Shown here one piece after another: positions 43,035 to 52,481 of a DNA stretch of 53,053 nucleotides. Positions within the stretch are counted from its first letter, which is position 1; each line of letters opens with the position of its first letter. The notes beneath the pieces are model-generated. The model searched no databases and had not been told where the DNA came from. It worked only from the letters and a program-made list of their open reading frames with translations. Made by a program: the position numbers and the translations under genes. This stretch comes from Henriciella sp. (GTDB lineage Bacteria; Pseudomonadota; Alphaproteobacteria; Caulobacterales; Hyphomonadaceae): assembly GCA_002733705.1 (NCBI GenBank), contig NVWP01000038.1, positions 1-53,053 on the forward strand, read 5' to 3'.

Positions 43035-44903
43035 ATGACACTTCCCGAACCGCTTGCAAGACTGCGACCAATCCTGTGTCTGCTTGGCCTTGGACTGCTG
43101 GCTTCATGCGGGCCGGCCGTCAATGAGGACGGCATTGCCCGGCGCACCGTCCGCGACATCAACAGTGTGTTTGATGATACGGCACGCGCCGAACTTGCCC
43201 TCTCCCCGGAAACGGCGACGCGTCTCGGGCTTGAGGAAGACGCGCTGCGCCAGACATTCAACGATGTGCTGGATGACCGCTCGCAGGCCCGCTTCGAACG
43301 CACCCGCCTGTTGCGTATCGAACTTCTCAACCGGCTCTCCTCGACACCCGATATACCCCAGGACAGCCAGCTTGCCCGGCACCTTGAGATCGCGCGCGAG
43401 CAATATGAAGCCCTCACAGAGCTGGAGGCCTATGGCTTCGGACGTTATGGTCTGGGGGTCGCGCGCCCCTATGCCGTCGATCAGCTCAGCGGCGCATGGG
43501 TCGATGTGCCGGACCTGCTGATCTCAAGCCAGCCGCTGCGCTCCCACAAGGACGCCGAGGACTATCTCGACCGTCTCGCTGCCCTGCCCGACGCGATTGC
43601 GGACGAGAAACGCCGCCTTCTGTCGGATGCAGACAGCGGGATCCTGCCGCCACGGCGCGTGCTCGAAGCGCTTGAGCGGCAGTTGCGCACTTTCGTCAGC
43701 CAGCCGGTCCAGACACATCCGCTGATCCAGACGTTCGGGAATGTCGTGGGCGGGCTCGATCCGAGCAAAGGGCGGCCGGCCAATGAGTACCGTCAAGCGG
43801 CTGCTCGCCTGATGCTGGACGAGGTCATACCCGCTTATCTGGACTTTGCCGATACGGTCCATCGTCTGCAGCTGGGCGCCCCAGTCACGGCCGGCCTCTC
43901 GGCCTTGCCCGATGGGGAAGACTATTATCTTGACCTGCTCGCCTTCTATACACGCTCCGATATCGATCCCGATTTCCTGCATGAGGAAGGACTTCAGGCG
44001 GTTGCGCAGATCGAAGCGGAAATCGATGCGCAGTTCGAAGCCCTCGGCTTTTCAGGCGGCACCGTGGCCCAACGCCTGGCTTATCTGGCAGAGCTGCCCG
44101 AAGAGACGCCCGCGCTGACGGCCGAGACCCGGCCCGTCCTGCTCAAGCGGCTGCGCGCTCTCGTCGCCAAGGCGAATGACGCCCTGCCCGAAATCGTGAA
44201 AGACGCCCCGCAGGCCAGTCTTGTCGTGACGCGTATGCCGGCCTTTGAAGAGGCGACCTTTGCCGGAGCGTCCTATGTTGCGGCAACAGCAGACGGCTCC
44301 AGTCCGGGCCTCTTCCAGATCAATCTCGGCGATGATGAGACCTGGCCGGCTTTCACCCTGCCCACGCTGGTCTATCATGAAGGCGTGCCGGGCCATCACC
44401 TCGAAAGCACGATTACCGCCCAGCAGACGCGCAATCCGCTTTTGCGCCAGATGATCTGGGACGCCTCCTATGGGGAAGGCTGGGCGACCTATGCCGAAGA
44501 CCTTGCCGACAGCGCCGGGCTTTATGGCGACGATCCGCTGGGCCGCATCGGCTATCTTCAGTCGATCCTTTTCCGGGCCGCCCGCCTCGTGGTCGATACC
44601 GGGCTTCACGCGCGTGGCTGGTCCTATGACCGCGCGGTGGACTATCTGGTCGAGACAACCGGCCAGCCCAGGCGCGCCATGGAGGAGGAAGTGCTGCGCT
44701 ACATGGTCTGGCCGGGCCAGGCCGCGTCCTACTTTACGGGGCGCCGGCGCATTCTGGACATTCGCACACGGGCTGAAGCGATCCTTGGCGAGCGTTTTGA
44801 CGAGGCGGCCTTCAATGCCGTCATCCTGGCTGGCGGCCCCCGTCCGCTTCATCTTGTCGAGGCCGATGTCGAGGCCTGGTATGGCGAGCTCCTGAGCGAC
44901 TAG
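43035..44903 (+). CDS. DUF885 lipoprotein, HExxH-like peptidase
   Basis: 622 residues. The signal peptide ends in a lipobox LASC, with Cys near residue 26. The DUF885 core contains the zinc-binding-like HEGVPGHH near residue 448 and a Glu-containing YGEGWATYAEDLA about 25 residues later, consistent with a metallopeptidase. Start ATG 43035 lies 120 bases from the divergent SapC start; the long frame upstream is the shadow of SapC and ignored. Peptidase activity is predicted from the motif only. Confidence 0.88.
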   Translation: MTLPEPLARLRPILCLLGLGLLASCGPAVNEDGIARRTVRDINSVFDDTARAELALSPETATRLGLEEDALRQTFNDVLDDRSQARFERTRLLRIELLNRLSSTPDIPQDSQLARHLEIAREQYEALTELEAYGFGRYGLGVARPYAVDQLSGAWVDVPDLLISSQPLRSHKDAEDYLDRLAALPDAIADEKRRLLSDADSGILPPRRVLEALERQLRTFVSQPVQTHPLIQTFGNVVGGLDPSKGRPANEYRQAAARLMLDEVIPAYLDFADTVHRLQLGAPVTAGLSALPDGEDYYLDLLAFYTRSDIDPDFLHEEGLQAVAQIEAEIDAQFEALGFSGGTVAQRLAYLAELPEETPALTAETRPVLLKRLRALVAKANDALPEIVKDAPQASLVVTRMPAFEEATFAGASYVAATADGSSPGLFQINLGDDETWPAFTLPTLVYHEGVPGHHLESTITAQQTRNPLLRQMIWDASYGEGWATYAEDLADSAGLYGDDPLGRIGYLQSILFRAARLVVDTGLHARGWSYDRAVDYLVETTGQPRRAMEEEVLRYMVWPGQAASYFTGRRRILDIRTRAEAILGERFDEAAFNAVILAGGPRPLHLVEADVEAWYGELLSD

Positions 44904-45065
44904 CCCTGCGCCGTTTTGTCTTAAAACCGACATAAGTCTTGCAAGCCCGGAACGTGTCGCCTAAATCGGCTTTTGCTCACCCTGCCTATAAGGGCGGGCA
45001 AGGCGTGATTTCCTTCCTTTCTTTCGCAGAAAGACTTGAAATCGCGCCTTTGGACACCCAAGTAA

Positions 45066-45080
45066 TGCTCATATTGAGCA
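45066..45080. promoter_or_regulatory. Inverted repeat upstream of nadA
   Basis: TGCTCA-TAT-TGAGCA, a perfect inverted repeat 20 bases before the nadA start, overlapping the leader. NAD genes are often controlled by repressors such as NadQ or NrtR, but I cannot match this sequence to either consensus. Confidence 0.4.
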
Positions 45081-45099
45081 AAAGCGTGGAGGACACGAT

Positions 45100-46248
45100 A
45101 TGGCCAGACTGATCGATTCCGGACCGGGTTGCCCGACTCCGACGCCGCTTCGAGCGCAAAACGCTGCCGAAGCGCGTGGCCTGTCCTATACAGATGAGGT
45201 CAAAGCAGAGACCGAAGCGCTCTATCCGCTTGTGTCGGATTTCATCACGCCGATGGAGTGGCCGGCGATTGCGCCTCTGGTGGCTGAGATCAACCGCCTC
45301 AAAAAGGCGAAGAACGCGGTCATCCTTGCCCATAATTACATGACTCCGGACATCTTCCGTCTGGTTGGCGATTTTCGCGGCGACTCCCTGCAGCTCGCCC
45401 GCGAAGCGGCAAGTGTCGATGCCGATGTGATCGTCCAGGCAGGCGTGCACTTCATGGCCGAGACCTCCAAGATTCTCGCGCCTGAGAAGACCGTTCTCAT
45501 TCCGAGCCTGGAGGCCGGCTGTTCGCTGGCGGCCTCCATCACTGGCCCGGATGTCCGCCTGATCAAGGAACGCTATCCCGACTATCCGATCGTCACCTAT
45601 GTGAACACGACCGCCGACGTGAAGGCCGAGTGCCACATTACCTGTACAAGCTCCAACGCGGCGCAGGTTGTCGAGGCGATTGCGAAAGAGTGGAACACCG
45701 ACACCGTCATCCTGGTGCCGGACCAGTATCTTGCGAAAAACGTCGCCGCCCAGACCGACATCCGCATCATCACATGGCCGGGCGCCTGCGAGGTGCATGA
45801 ACTGTTCAGCGCAGACGATGTCAGCCAGCTGCGCGAAGCCCATCCGGGCGTCGTGATCCTGGCCCACCCCGAATGCCCGCCGGACGTCCTCGAGGCAGCC
45901 GACTTCGCCGGGTCCACTTCGGCGCTCGCGAGCTATGTCCAGGACAACAGCCCGAACAAGGTGGTCCTGCTGACAGAGTGCTCGATGAGCGACAATGTGG
46001 CAGCGGAGAATCCGGGCGTGGACTTTGTCCGGCCCTGCAATCTCTGCCCGCACATGAAGCGGATCACGCTGGAGAACATCCTCGACTGCCTGACCGAGAT
46101 GAAACATGAGGTCGAAATCGACGAGGAGACCCGTGTGAAGGCCAAGGCGGCCATCGATGCCATGCTGGCCTTGCCGAAGACGGAAAAGCCGCTGGCCTTC
46201 GAAACCGGACTTGCCCCACGTGAAATCGAGGTGATTTCCGCATCCTGA
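45100..46248 (+). CDS. nadA: Quinolinate synthase NadA
   Basis: 382 residues, cytosolic. Condenses iminoaspartate with dihydroxyacetone phosphate to quinolinate, using a [4Fe-4S] cluster. Conserved elements: VILAHNYMTPD near residue 75, the Cys-containing EAGCSLA (C141), CTSSNAAQ, HPECPPDV and CNLCPHM; among these lie the three cluster ligands. ATG 45100 has GGAGG at eight bases. First gene of the operon nadA-X1-X2-nadB-nadC, with the inverted repeat above. Confidence 0.96.
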   Translation: MARLIDSGPGCPTPTPLRAQNAAEARGLSYTDEVKAETEALYPLVSDFITPMEWPAIAPLVAEINRLKKAKNAVILAHNYMTPDIFRLVGDFRGDSLQLAREAASVDADVIVQAGVHFMAETSKILAPEKTVLIPSLEAGCSLAASITGPDVRLIKERYPDYPIVTYVNTTADVKAECHITCTSSNAAQVVEAIAKEWNTDTVILVPDQYLAKNVAAQTDIRIITWPGACEVHELFSADDVSQLREAHPGVVILAHPECPPDVLEAADFAGSTSALASYVQDNSPNKVVLLTECSMSDNVAAENPGVDFVRPCNLCPHMKRITLENILDCLTEMKHEVEIDEETRVKAKAAIDAMLALPKTEKPLAFETGLAPREIEVISAS

Positions 46249-46313
46249 TGCTTGAAACTGGACGCCTGCCGGGCTTTGCTGTGGACAGGGTCAGATTCAG
46301 CCAGGGACATCGC

Positions 46314-46775
46314 ATGCTGAGACGCGCCAGCCTCGCTCTCCTGACGGCCGCCCTTCTGGCCGTCACGCCTGCAATGGCGCAGGACGCTCCGGAGAGCGAT
46401 CCCGGCGACATTCTTGGCAACTGGACGTTTCAGACCAAACCCTATCGCGATGGCGAATGCATCATGTCCGGCACGGCCCGCCTTACCCCCCATCCCGAAG
46501 AAGGGCTGTATAATTGCGAACTCACCGCCATTGAGGTCTGCTCGATGTGGGGGCGGTCCGTGGTTGTGCAGAGCTGCAAGGCGCGCCGGTTCGGCAATCA
46601 GGTCTCGATCCGGTCCGAAATCGAGCAGTTTCTGGAATCAAAGGCCGAAGGTCTGCTCTATGTGCCAGACAATTTTGCCCTGACCATCCAGAACGCGAAA
46701 CGCATGTATGGATCACTCGTCTCGGCGGCGACTGCGCCGGTTGAATTCCGGCGGTCCGAAGAAGGTATTTCATGA
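46314..46775 (+). CDS. Secreted unknown protein X1 in the NAD operon
   Basis: 153 residues. A Sec signal peptide (MLRRASLALL...TPAMA) is followed by a mature domain of about 130 residues with four Cys at positions shared with X2: GEC, NCEL, a VC/HC position and QSC. Other shared blocks: GNW-F, ARL-P, Y-CELTA, RS-IE-FLE and PD-F-L. I recognise no family. Start ATG 46314 has AGGGA at eight bases; an upstream start at 46248 would lie outside the signal peptide and overlap nadA. The stop overlaps the X2 start (ATGA). Confidence 0.85.
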   Translation: MLRRASLALLTAALLAVTPAMAQDAPESDPGDILGNWTFQTKPYRDGECIMSGTARLTPHPEEGLYNCELTAIEVCSMWGRSVVVQSCKARRFGNQVSIRSEIEQFLESKAEGLLYVPDNFALTIQNAKRMYGSLVSAATAPVEFRRSEEGIS

Positions 46776-47242
46776 GCGGGTTGCGCGTCTTCGTGGCTGC
46801 TGCGGCAGGACTTGCGCTCACCTCGGCGCCTGCATCGGCAAGGCAGGACGATGCAGCAGAGGCAGCAGAGGCAGCGCCAGATATCGCCGGCAACTGGATG
46901 TTCGAAGCCGACCTTCGCCAGGCCTGCAGCTTTGGCGGTCAGGCCCGGCTGATGCCCACCGACACGCCCGGCACCTATGATTGCGAGCTGACCGCAAGAC
47001 AGCACTGCCCGACCATCGACACGACCTATGTCGTCGCCCAGAGCTGCACCGTCAGCGTCGAGGGCGAAGACATCATGGTCCGATCCCGTATAGAGACCTT
47101 CCTGGAAGGAGAGCCAACTGCCTTCTACACGCCGGACAGTTTCCAGCTTCGTCTCGACAGCCCCTCGCTCATGAGCGGGCTGCTGCTGGGCGCCGACATC
47201 TATGAAGCCGAATGGCGGCGCGCGGACGGGGCCATTTCATGA
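46772..47242 (+). CDS. Secreted unknown protein X2, paralogue of X1
   Basis: 156 residues. A signal peptide (about 1-23) is followed by an Ala/Glu-rich spacer and the same four-cysteine domain as X1 (GNWMF, YDCELTA, VVAQSC, RSRIETFLE, WRRADGAIS). X1 and X2 therefore arose by tandem duplication. It starts inside the X1 stop and ends 20 bases before nadB, so the pair is embedded in the NAD operon. Role unknown; a link to NAD precursor handling in the periplasm is a guess from position only. Confidence 0.85.
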   Translation: MSGLRVFVAAAAGLALTSAPASARQDDAAEAAEAAPDIAGNWMFEADLRQACSFGGQARLMPTDTPGTYDCELTARQHCPTIDTTYVVAQSCTVSVEGEDIMVRSRIETFLEGEPTAFYTPDSFQLRLDSPSLMSGLLLGADIYEAEWRRADGAIS

Positions 47243-47262
47243 GCTGGGCGCGGACCTGAACC

Positions 47263-48807
47263 ATGGCTTCACCGACCTCTCTGAAAGCCGGACCCCCGAC
47301 CGGTGACCGCGATATTCTGATCGTGGGCGCCGGGCTGGCCGGCCTGTTCCTGGCCTTGAGGCTTGCCCCGCGCAAATGCACCGTCATCGCCCCGGCGCCG
47401 CTCGGCGAAGCAGCCTCTTCCGCCTGGGCGCAAGGCGGGCTGGCCGCCGCGCTGGATCCGCTCGACACCGCCGAGGCGCACGCAAAGGACACGGTGGTCG
47501 CAGGCGCTGGACTGGTGGATCCCGTCATTGCCCGCCTCATCGCGGAAGAAGGCCCCTCCCGCGTCCTTGACCTCATCGAACTGGGTGTCCCCTTCGACCG
47601 CACGCCGGAAGGCGCCTTGTCGCTGTCGCTCGAGGCGGCGCATTCTGTCCCGCGGGTCGCACGCGTCGCGGGCGATCTGGCCGGCAAGGCCATCATGGGC
47701 GCGCTGACCACAGCCGTACAGGCAAACCGCCATATTGAACTGGTTGAACCCTTCCGGGCCGTTGGCTTGCTGCAGGACGACAATGGCCGGGTGGCGGGCG
47801 TTGTCTCGCGCGACGAAAAAGGCCGTCTGCACCCGATGACGGCGCGCGAGACCATCTTCTGTACCGGCGGCTCTGGCGGACTTTTCCGGGTAACGACGAA
47901 CCCGCCGCAATCGCGCGGCGATGCGCTTGCAATGGCCTGGTCGGCCGGCGCGCTGCTCGCCGATACCGAATTTGTCCAGTTCCATCCGACCGCCATGGAT
48001 GTCGGCCTAGATCCTGCTCCGCTGGCGACAGAAGCCCTGCGGGGCGAAGGCGCGGTCCTGCGTGACAGGTCAGGTGAGCTTTTCATGGCGCGCTACCATG
48101 AAAAGGCCGAGCTTGCCCCGCGCGACGAGGTTGCCCGCGCCATCGACAGCGAGATCAAGGCCGGTCGGGGCGCCTTTCTGGACGCGACAGAAGCGGTTGG
48201 CAGCGAATTTCCCGCCCATTTCCCGACAGTGTTTGCCGCCTGCATGGCAGCGGGCATAGACCCGCGCACTGAACCCATCCCCGTCGCGCCGGCCGCGCAC
48301 TATCATATGGGCGGTGTCGTGGCCGATACCTGGGGCCGCGCCACGCTGGACGGGCTGTCGGTTTGCGGCGAATGCGCCTCGACCGGGGCGCACGGGGCCA
48401 ACCGGCTTGCCTCCAATTCGCTCCTGGAGGCGGTCGTTTTTTCTCACCGGATCGCTGAGCGCCTGAAGGAAGGTGAGCTTGGGCAGCCCGGCCCCTCCCA
48501 AGCGACTGTTCCCGAAGAGCTGAGCGATGACAGCCTGCTGGAGCTGCGCCGTGACATGGCCGACAATTGCGGCGTCGTGCGCAGCGGCGAGGGTCTGAAA
48601 GGGCTTCTCACCCGGCTGGACGCCCGTATCGAAAATGAAGGGCGCGCGCATGCGTTGATCGCCGCGCAGCTTATCGCCTCTGCCGCATTTGCCCGCGAGG
48701 AAAGCCGCGGCGGGCATTTCCGCACCGACTTTCCCGAGCGCCGCGATCCTGCGGAACGCTCATTCCTTAAAGCTGCCGGTTCGTCCGTCTTCAGGGAGCC
48801 TATCTGA
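47263..48807 (+). CDS. nadB: L-aspartate oxidase NadB
   Basis: 514 residues, cytosolic FAD enzyme that oxidises L-aspartate to iminoaspartate for NadA. The FAD motif DILIVGAGLAGLFLALRL is near residues 16-33; ASSAWAQGGLAAAL (about 50-63) is typical of NadB/SdhA; PAAHYHMGGVVADTWG (about 343-358) and ANRLASNSLLEAVVF follow. The stop overlaps the nadC start (TGATG). The start has no strong ribosome site, and translation probably depends on coupling. Confidence 0.96.
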   Translation: MASPTSLKAGPPTGDRDILIVGAGLAGLFLALRLAPRKCTVIAPAPLGEAASSAWAQGGLAAALDPLDTAEAHAKDTVVAGAGLVDPVIARLIAEEGPSRVLDLIELGVPFDRTPEGALSLSLEAAHSVPRVARVAGDLAGKAIMGALTTAVQANRHIELVEPFRAVGLLQDDNGRVAGVVSRDEKGRLHPMTARETIFCTGGSGGLFRVTTNPPQSRGDALAMAWSAGALLADTEFVQFHPTAMDVGLDPAPLATEALRGEGAVLRDRSGELFMARYHEKAELAPRDEVARAIDSEIKAGRGAFLDATEAVGSEFPAHFPTVFAACMAAGIDPRTEPIPVAPAAHYHMGGVVADTWGRATLDGLSVCGECASTGAHGANRLASNSLLEAVVFSHRIAERLKEGELGQPGPSQATVPEELSDDSLLELRRDMADNCGVVRSGEGLKGLLTRLDARIENEGRAHALIAAQLIASAAFAREESRGGHFRTDFPERRDPAERSFLKAAGSSVFREPI

Positions 48808-49658
48808 TGCCGCCGCCCCCGCCATTGCCCGACCTCATCCTCGACCCCATCGTCCGCCTGGCCCTGACCGAGGATCTTGGACGCGCAGGTGACCTGACCA
48901 CCGATGCCACGATCGCACCGGGCACGCAGATGCGGGCCGAAATCCGGGCCCGAAAGGCAGGCATCCTCGCCGGGATGGACGCGGCGGCCTATGCGCTGAA
49001 ACTGGTCGACCCGGCTGTTGAGCTGGACGTGCATATCAATGATGGCGGCAAGCTGGCGCCGGGCGCGGCAATTGCGGCCCTGTCCGGGCCGGCCCGCTCT
49101 ATCCTGACGGCAGAGCGGACCATGCTGAACTTCCTCGGCCGGCTGTCGGGCATCGCCACGCTGACCGGGGAATTTGTGGAAAAGGTCTCCGGCACGGACG
49201 CCACCATTGTCTGCACGCGAAAAACCACGCCGGGCCACCGCGCGGTGGAAAAGCGCGCCGTCCGCTGCGGCGGCGGCACCTCGCACCGCTATGGCCTCGA
49301 TGACGCGATCCTGATCAAGGACAATCATATCGCCGCCTGCGGTTCTATTTCAGAAGCGCTGAAACGTGCGCACGCCTATGCCGGCCATCTTCGCATGATC
49401 GAGATCGAGGTCGATACGCTGGAGCAGCTTGAAGAGGCCCTGCCCCACAAGCCGCATGCCGTTCTCCTGGACAATATGGATACCGGCACGCTGAAAAAGG
49501 CCGTCGCCATGATCGATGGCACCTGCAAGGCCGAAGCATCCGGCGGCGTGAACCTCGAGACCGTCGCCGGGATCGCCGCCACGGGTGTCGACTATATCTC
49601 TGTCGGCGCGCTCACTCACTCTGCGTCAAACCTTGACGTCGGCCTCGACGTGGCCTGA
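48807..49658 (+). CDS. nadC: Nicotinate-nucleotide pyrophosphorylase NadC
   Basis: 283 residues. Converts quinolinate and PRPP to nicotinate mononucleotide with release of CO2. Conserved: EDLGRAGDLTT near 22-32, NFLGRLSGIATLT, CTRKTTPGHRAVEKRAVRCGGG (separate family blocks) and the IKDNH motif (about 171-175), then a late VDYISVGALTHS. Last gene of the operon, translationally coupled to nadB. Confidence 0.96.
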   Translation: MPPPPPLPDLILDPIVRLALTEDLGRAGDLTTDATIAPGTQMRAEIRARKAGILAGMDAAAYALKLVDPAVELDVHINDGGKLAPGAAIAALSGPARSILTAERTMLNFLGRLSGIATLTGEFVEKVSGTDATIVCTRKTTPGHRAVEKRAVRCGGGTSHRYGLDDAILIKDNHIAACGSISEALKRAHAYAGHLRMIEIEVDTLEQLEEALPHKPHAVLLDNMDTGTLKKAVAMIDGTCKAEASGGVNLETVAGIAATGVDYISVGALTHSASNLDVGLDVA

Positions 49659-49720
49659 GTTACACGCTTCGAACGTCGGCCTGAATTTATAAGAGCCTGC
49701 ACCCCGGGGAGGAGCGTTCC

Positions 49721-50530
49721 ATGAGCAAGTCGATAGGCCGCAAAAGTATTTTCGTAACCGGGGCCGCATCTGGAATCGGCAAGGCAACGGCGAAGCTATT
49801 CGCTGACCGCAGCTGGTTTGTCGGCCTTTACGACATTGACGAGACGGGCCTCAAAACCCTTGTTCAGGAAATCGGCGAAGAAAACTGTGTCTGGAAAAAG
49901 CTGGATGTGCGGTCCCGCGAAGACTGGGCCGCCGGTATGGAGCATTTTTCTGAAGCCACAGGCGGCAAGCTGGACGTACTGTTCAACAATGCCGGCATTG
50001 CCCGTCATGGCTGGTTCGAAGCTATCTCTGGCGAAGACAATGACCTGATGGTCGATATTAACGTTAAAGGCGTGCTGAATGGCGTTGGTGCGGCGCTGCC
50101 CCTTCTTCGCAACACGACAGGCGCCCGCATCGTAAACACGGCATCGGCGGCAGGCGTCGTCGGCGGACCGCAAATGGCTGTGTATTCAGCAACGAAGTTC
50201 GCCGTTCGCGGCCTGACGGAAGCGCTGGATGTCGAGTTTTCAAACATGGGCATTCGCGTGACAAGCCTGATGCCATGGCTGATCGATACGCCGATCCTCG
50301 ACATGTTCTCTGGCGACCGGACCAACGCCAAAGTAAGCGATGAGCTACGCGACCAGGGCCAGGACGTCTATCCGGTCGAGCTTGCCGCAGAGCGCGCCTG
50401 GGATGCCGCCCATGGCGAAGAAGTTCACTATATGGCCGGTAAGCGCGCCCAGCAGGCAAAGTTTGCCCAGCGCTTCATCCCGGGCCGGCTGCGCCGTCAG
50501 CTTATCAAGAGTTTGCCGCCGCGCGCCTGA
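49721..50530 (+). CDS. Short-chain dehydrogenase/reductase
   Basis: 269 residues, classical SDR, cytosolic. TGAASGIG (13-20), FNNAG, a Tyr and Lys pair in YSATK (Y155, K159), and LMPWLIDTP downstream of it. Substrate cannot be predicted. GGGGAGGAG lies eight bases before ATG 49721. It ends 19 bases from the convergent O-methyltransferase gene. Confidence 0.9.
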   Translation: MSKSIGRKSIFVTGAASGIGKATAKLFADRSWFVGLYDIDETGLKTLVQEIGEENCVWKKLDVRSREDWAAGMEHFSEATGGKLDVLFNNAGIARHGWFEAISGEDNDLMVDINVKGVLNGVGAALPLLRNTTGARIVNTASAAGVVGGPQMAVYSATKFAVRGLTEALDVEFSNMGIRVTSLMPWLIDTPILDMFSGDRTNAKVSDELRDQGQDVYPVELAAERAWDAAHGEEVHYMAGKRAQQAKFAQRFIPGRLRRQLIKSLPPRA

Positions 50531-50549
50531 TACCTGCCTTACCGGCAGA

Positions 50550-51209
50550 TCAGTCCTTCACGCGAGCGATGGCAAGGCCATCATGGCCCTTGATGCCGAC
50601 CTGCTGGAGCACGATGGCTTCAAGATCCGCATCGCTTGCGAGCGCCTGATTGAAGGCTGCCGCACCAATCGCATTCGGATCGACTTTGGACGGGTCCAGC
50701 ACGGCGCCCTCGCGCACAACATTGTCTGCAACGATGAGCCCGCCCGGACGCAACAGGCGTTTGGCCTGTTTCAGATAAGCCGGATAGCCGTCCTTGTTGG
50801 CGTCGAGAAAGACAAGATCGAAGCTCGGCTCCAGCGCCCGCATTTCATCGAGCGCCTTGCCCTCAATTACCTCGCAGCGAGCCTGCAGCCCAGCATCCTT
50901 GATCGTCTCGCGGGCGATGGCGGCGTGGTCAGGCTCCAGCTCGATCGTCAGGAGTTCGCCATCCTCAGGAAGTGCGCGCCCCAGCCAGACGGTCGAATAG
51001 CCGCCCAGCGTCCCGACCTCCAGCACACGCCGCGCGCCGATCATCTTAGCCAGAAGATAGATCAGCTTGCCCTGTCCGGGAGAGACCTGGATTTCCGGCA
51101 GACCGGCGCGACGGGCGCGCTCCACGGCGCGATTGAGCACCGCGTCATCTGCGGCAAACAGGCTGTTGATATAGGTATCTACAGCCTCGAAAAGCTGGGT
51201 CTCGGACAT
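50550..51209 (-). CDS. SAM-dependent O-methyltransferase, CCoAOMT-like
   Basis: 219 residues. The Rossmann core begins with VLEVGTLGGYSTVWLGRAL (about 62-80), then IELEPDHAAIA, and the metal-binding FDLVFLDANKDGY (about 131-143), followed by GLIVADNVV. These fit the Mg2+-dependent O-methyltransferases that act on catechol-like groups. It starts 31 bases after the SleB-like gene stop on the same strand, so the two may form an operon. Confidence 0.9.
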   Translation of the reverse strand: MSETQLFEAVDTYINSLFAADDAVLNRAVERARRAGLPEIQVSPGQGKLIYLLAKMIGARRVLEVGTLGGYSTVWLGRALPEDGELLTIELEPDHAAIARETIKDAGLQARCEVIEGKALDEMRALEPSFDLVFLDANKDGYPAYLKQAKRLLRPGGLIVADNVVREGAVLDPSKVDPNAIGAAAFNQALASDADLEAIVLQQVGIKGHDGLAIARVKD

Positions 51210-51240
51210 GCAGGGGCCTTTCTTCGCTTTGAAGGGAAGC

Positions 51241-52233
51241 TTAAGGCGCCGGGCTTAGCACATTTAGTGACTTCGCGTTGAGATCCTGTGTGCTGTCCGC
51301 CTCCAGGGTCATGATCGAGGCATCGCCGACCTCTTCCTGCGAATTCTCGCTGGCGATGCGGGCCCGTTCGGCCGCTTTCGCGCTCGCCCACTCGGCGCCG
51401 CGCGGGAAGCGGTAGAAGATATGTGTCCCGATGCGCGATGTCTGGATCAGCCCGGCATTCCAGACCGGATTGACATAAGTCGCGTGATAGTGGGTCGCTC
51501 CGCCCGTGCGCGGTTCATCAAGGTTCAGGAAGACGTGCGCAGCGACAGATTTCGCCGCTTCCCAACGCGATCCCCGCGGGCTACGCGCCATGGCGCCGTC
51601 GCAGGTGAAGGTAAACTGGCAGCCTGTGGTGCGCGTGGCGCCCTGATAGACCACGCCGCAGGCCGAATTCGGATAGCGATGATCGCGCACGCGGTTCATG
51701 ATGACTTCTGCGACAGCGATCTGCCCTTCGGCCGATTCAGAACGGGCCTCGTAATAGACCGCCTCGGCGAGGCATTTCATCTGGCCGCTCATATCCTCGG
51801 CACGCTTCAGGTGCGAGGGATCAAAACTCTTCATCCCGGCCAGCACGGCGGCATCACGCTCCAGACCGCCATAGCGGGTCAGCGCGGACTCCGGGTCGCG
51901 CTCGAGCGAGTATTCAACATTGCGCAGCCATTCATGCTGCATGACGGCTGGCGCGGACGGGTCACGGCGAACGGCTTCGCCGCCATCCTGTGCCTCTGCG
52001 AAACGCAGGGTCTGCTCGCGGAAGTCGGCTTCTTCCTCTTTCTGCGTATTGGCGGAGGAGATTGCAGGCAGCGCGAAGGTCAGCCCCATGGCGCAGGCGG
52101 TCACAAGGGCCGCGCGCGAGACTGCGGAACGCTGTTCGGAATCGCTTTTGGCCAGCCACCAGCGGCGCACACGATTGCGAAGCGATGTGTTCGCAATGAA
52201 GTGCGAACTTTGTCTTCTGGTCTTGAGTGACAT
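51241..52233 (-). CDS. Cell wall hydrolase, SleB-type
   Basis: 330 residues. A basic N-terminus and a hydrophobic segment ([19 protein letters not shown], about 40-60) form a signal anchor. The C-terminal Hydrolase_2 domain begins at [31 protein letters not shown] (split here as conserved blocks), where Glu in YEAR is the expected catalytic residue, followed by [11 protein letters not shown] and [14 protein letters not shown]. Such amidases/lytic enzymes cleave peptidoglycan in the periplasm. Start ATG 52233 has AGGGGACAG upstream; the longer frame to 52311 lacks a site. Confidence 0.88.
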   Translation of the reverse strand: MSLKTRRQSSHFIANTSLRNRVRRWWLAKSDSEQRSAVSRAALVTACAMGLTFALPAISSANTQKEEEADFREQTLRFAEAQDGGEAVRRDPSAPAVMQHEWLRNVEYSLERDPESALTRYGGLERDAAVLAGMKSFDPSHLKRAEDMSGQMKCLAEAVYYEARSESAEGQIAVAEVIMNRVRDHRYPNSACGVVYQGATRTTGCQFTFTCDGAMARSPRGSRWEAAKSVAAHVFLNLDEPRTGGATHYHATYVNPVWNAGLIQTSRIGTHIFYRFPRGAEWASAKAAERARIASENSQEEVGDASIMTLEADSTQDLNAKSLNVLSPAP

Positions 52234-52481
52234 TACTGTCCCCTGTTCAACCCGGCTCAATTTATACAGGCCGCAAGATTCAGGCTTAATTGTGCCTTTT
52301 GCGACCGGCATCAGTGCCCATCAACTCCGGCACCGATATTGGACGACGGGCGGCTATATCAACGATTAGCTGTCACACAAGACTTACATTTCCGTTAGAG
52401 GCGGAACCAATCTGCCGCCGCTTTGTTGAGATACGTTGGCCAACGGATCGGAAAACGGCGTGATTTCAGCCGTTTCCGAGC

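Noticed and set aside
52448-52478. Left terminal inverted repeat of the IS1182 element (GGAAAACGGC / GCCGTTTCC)
   Set aside because: The arms pair with each other as a hairpin and no matching right end is in the window.
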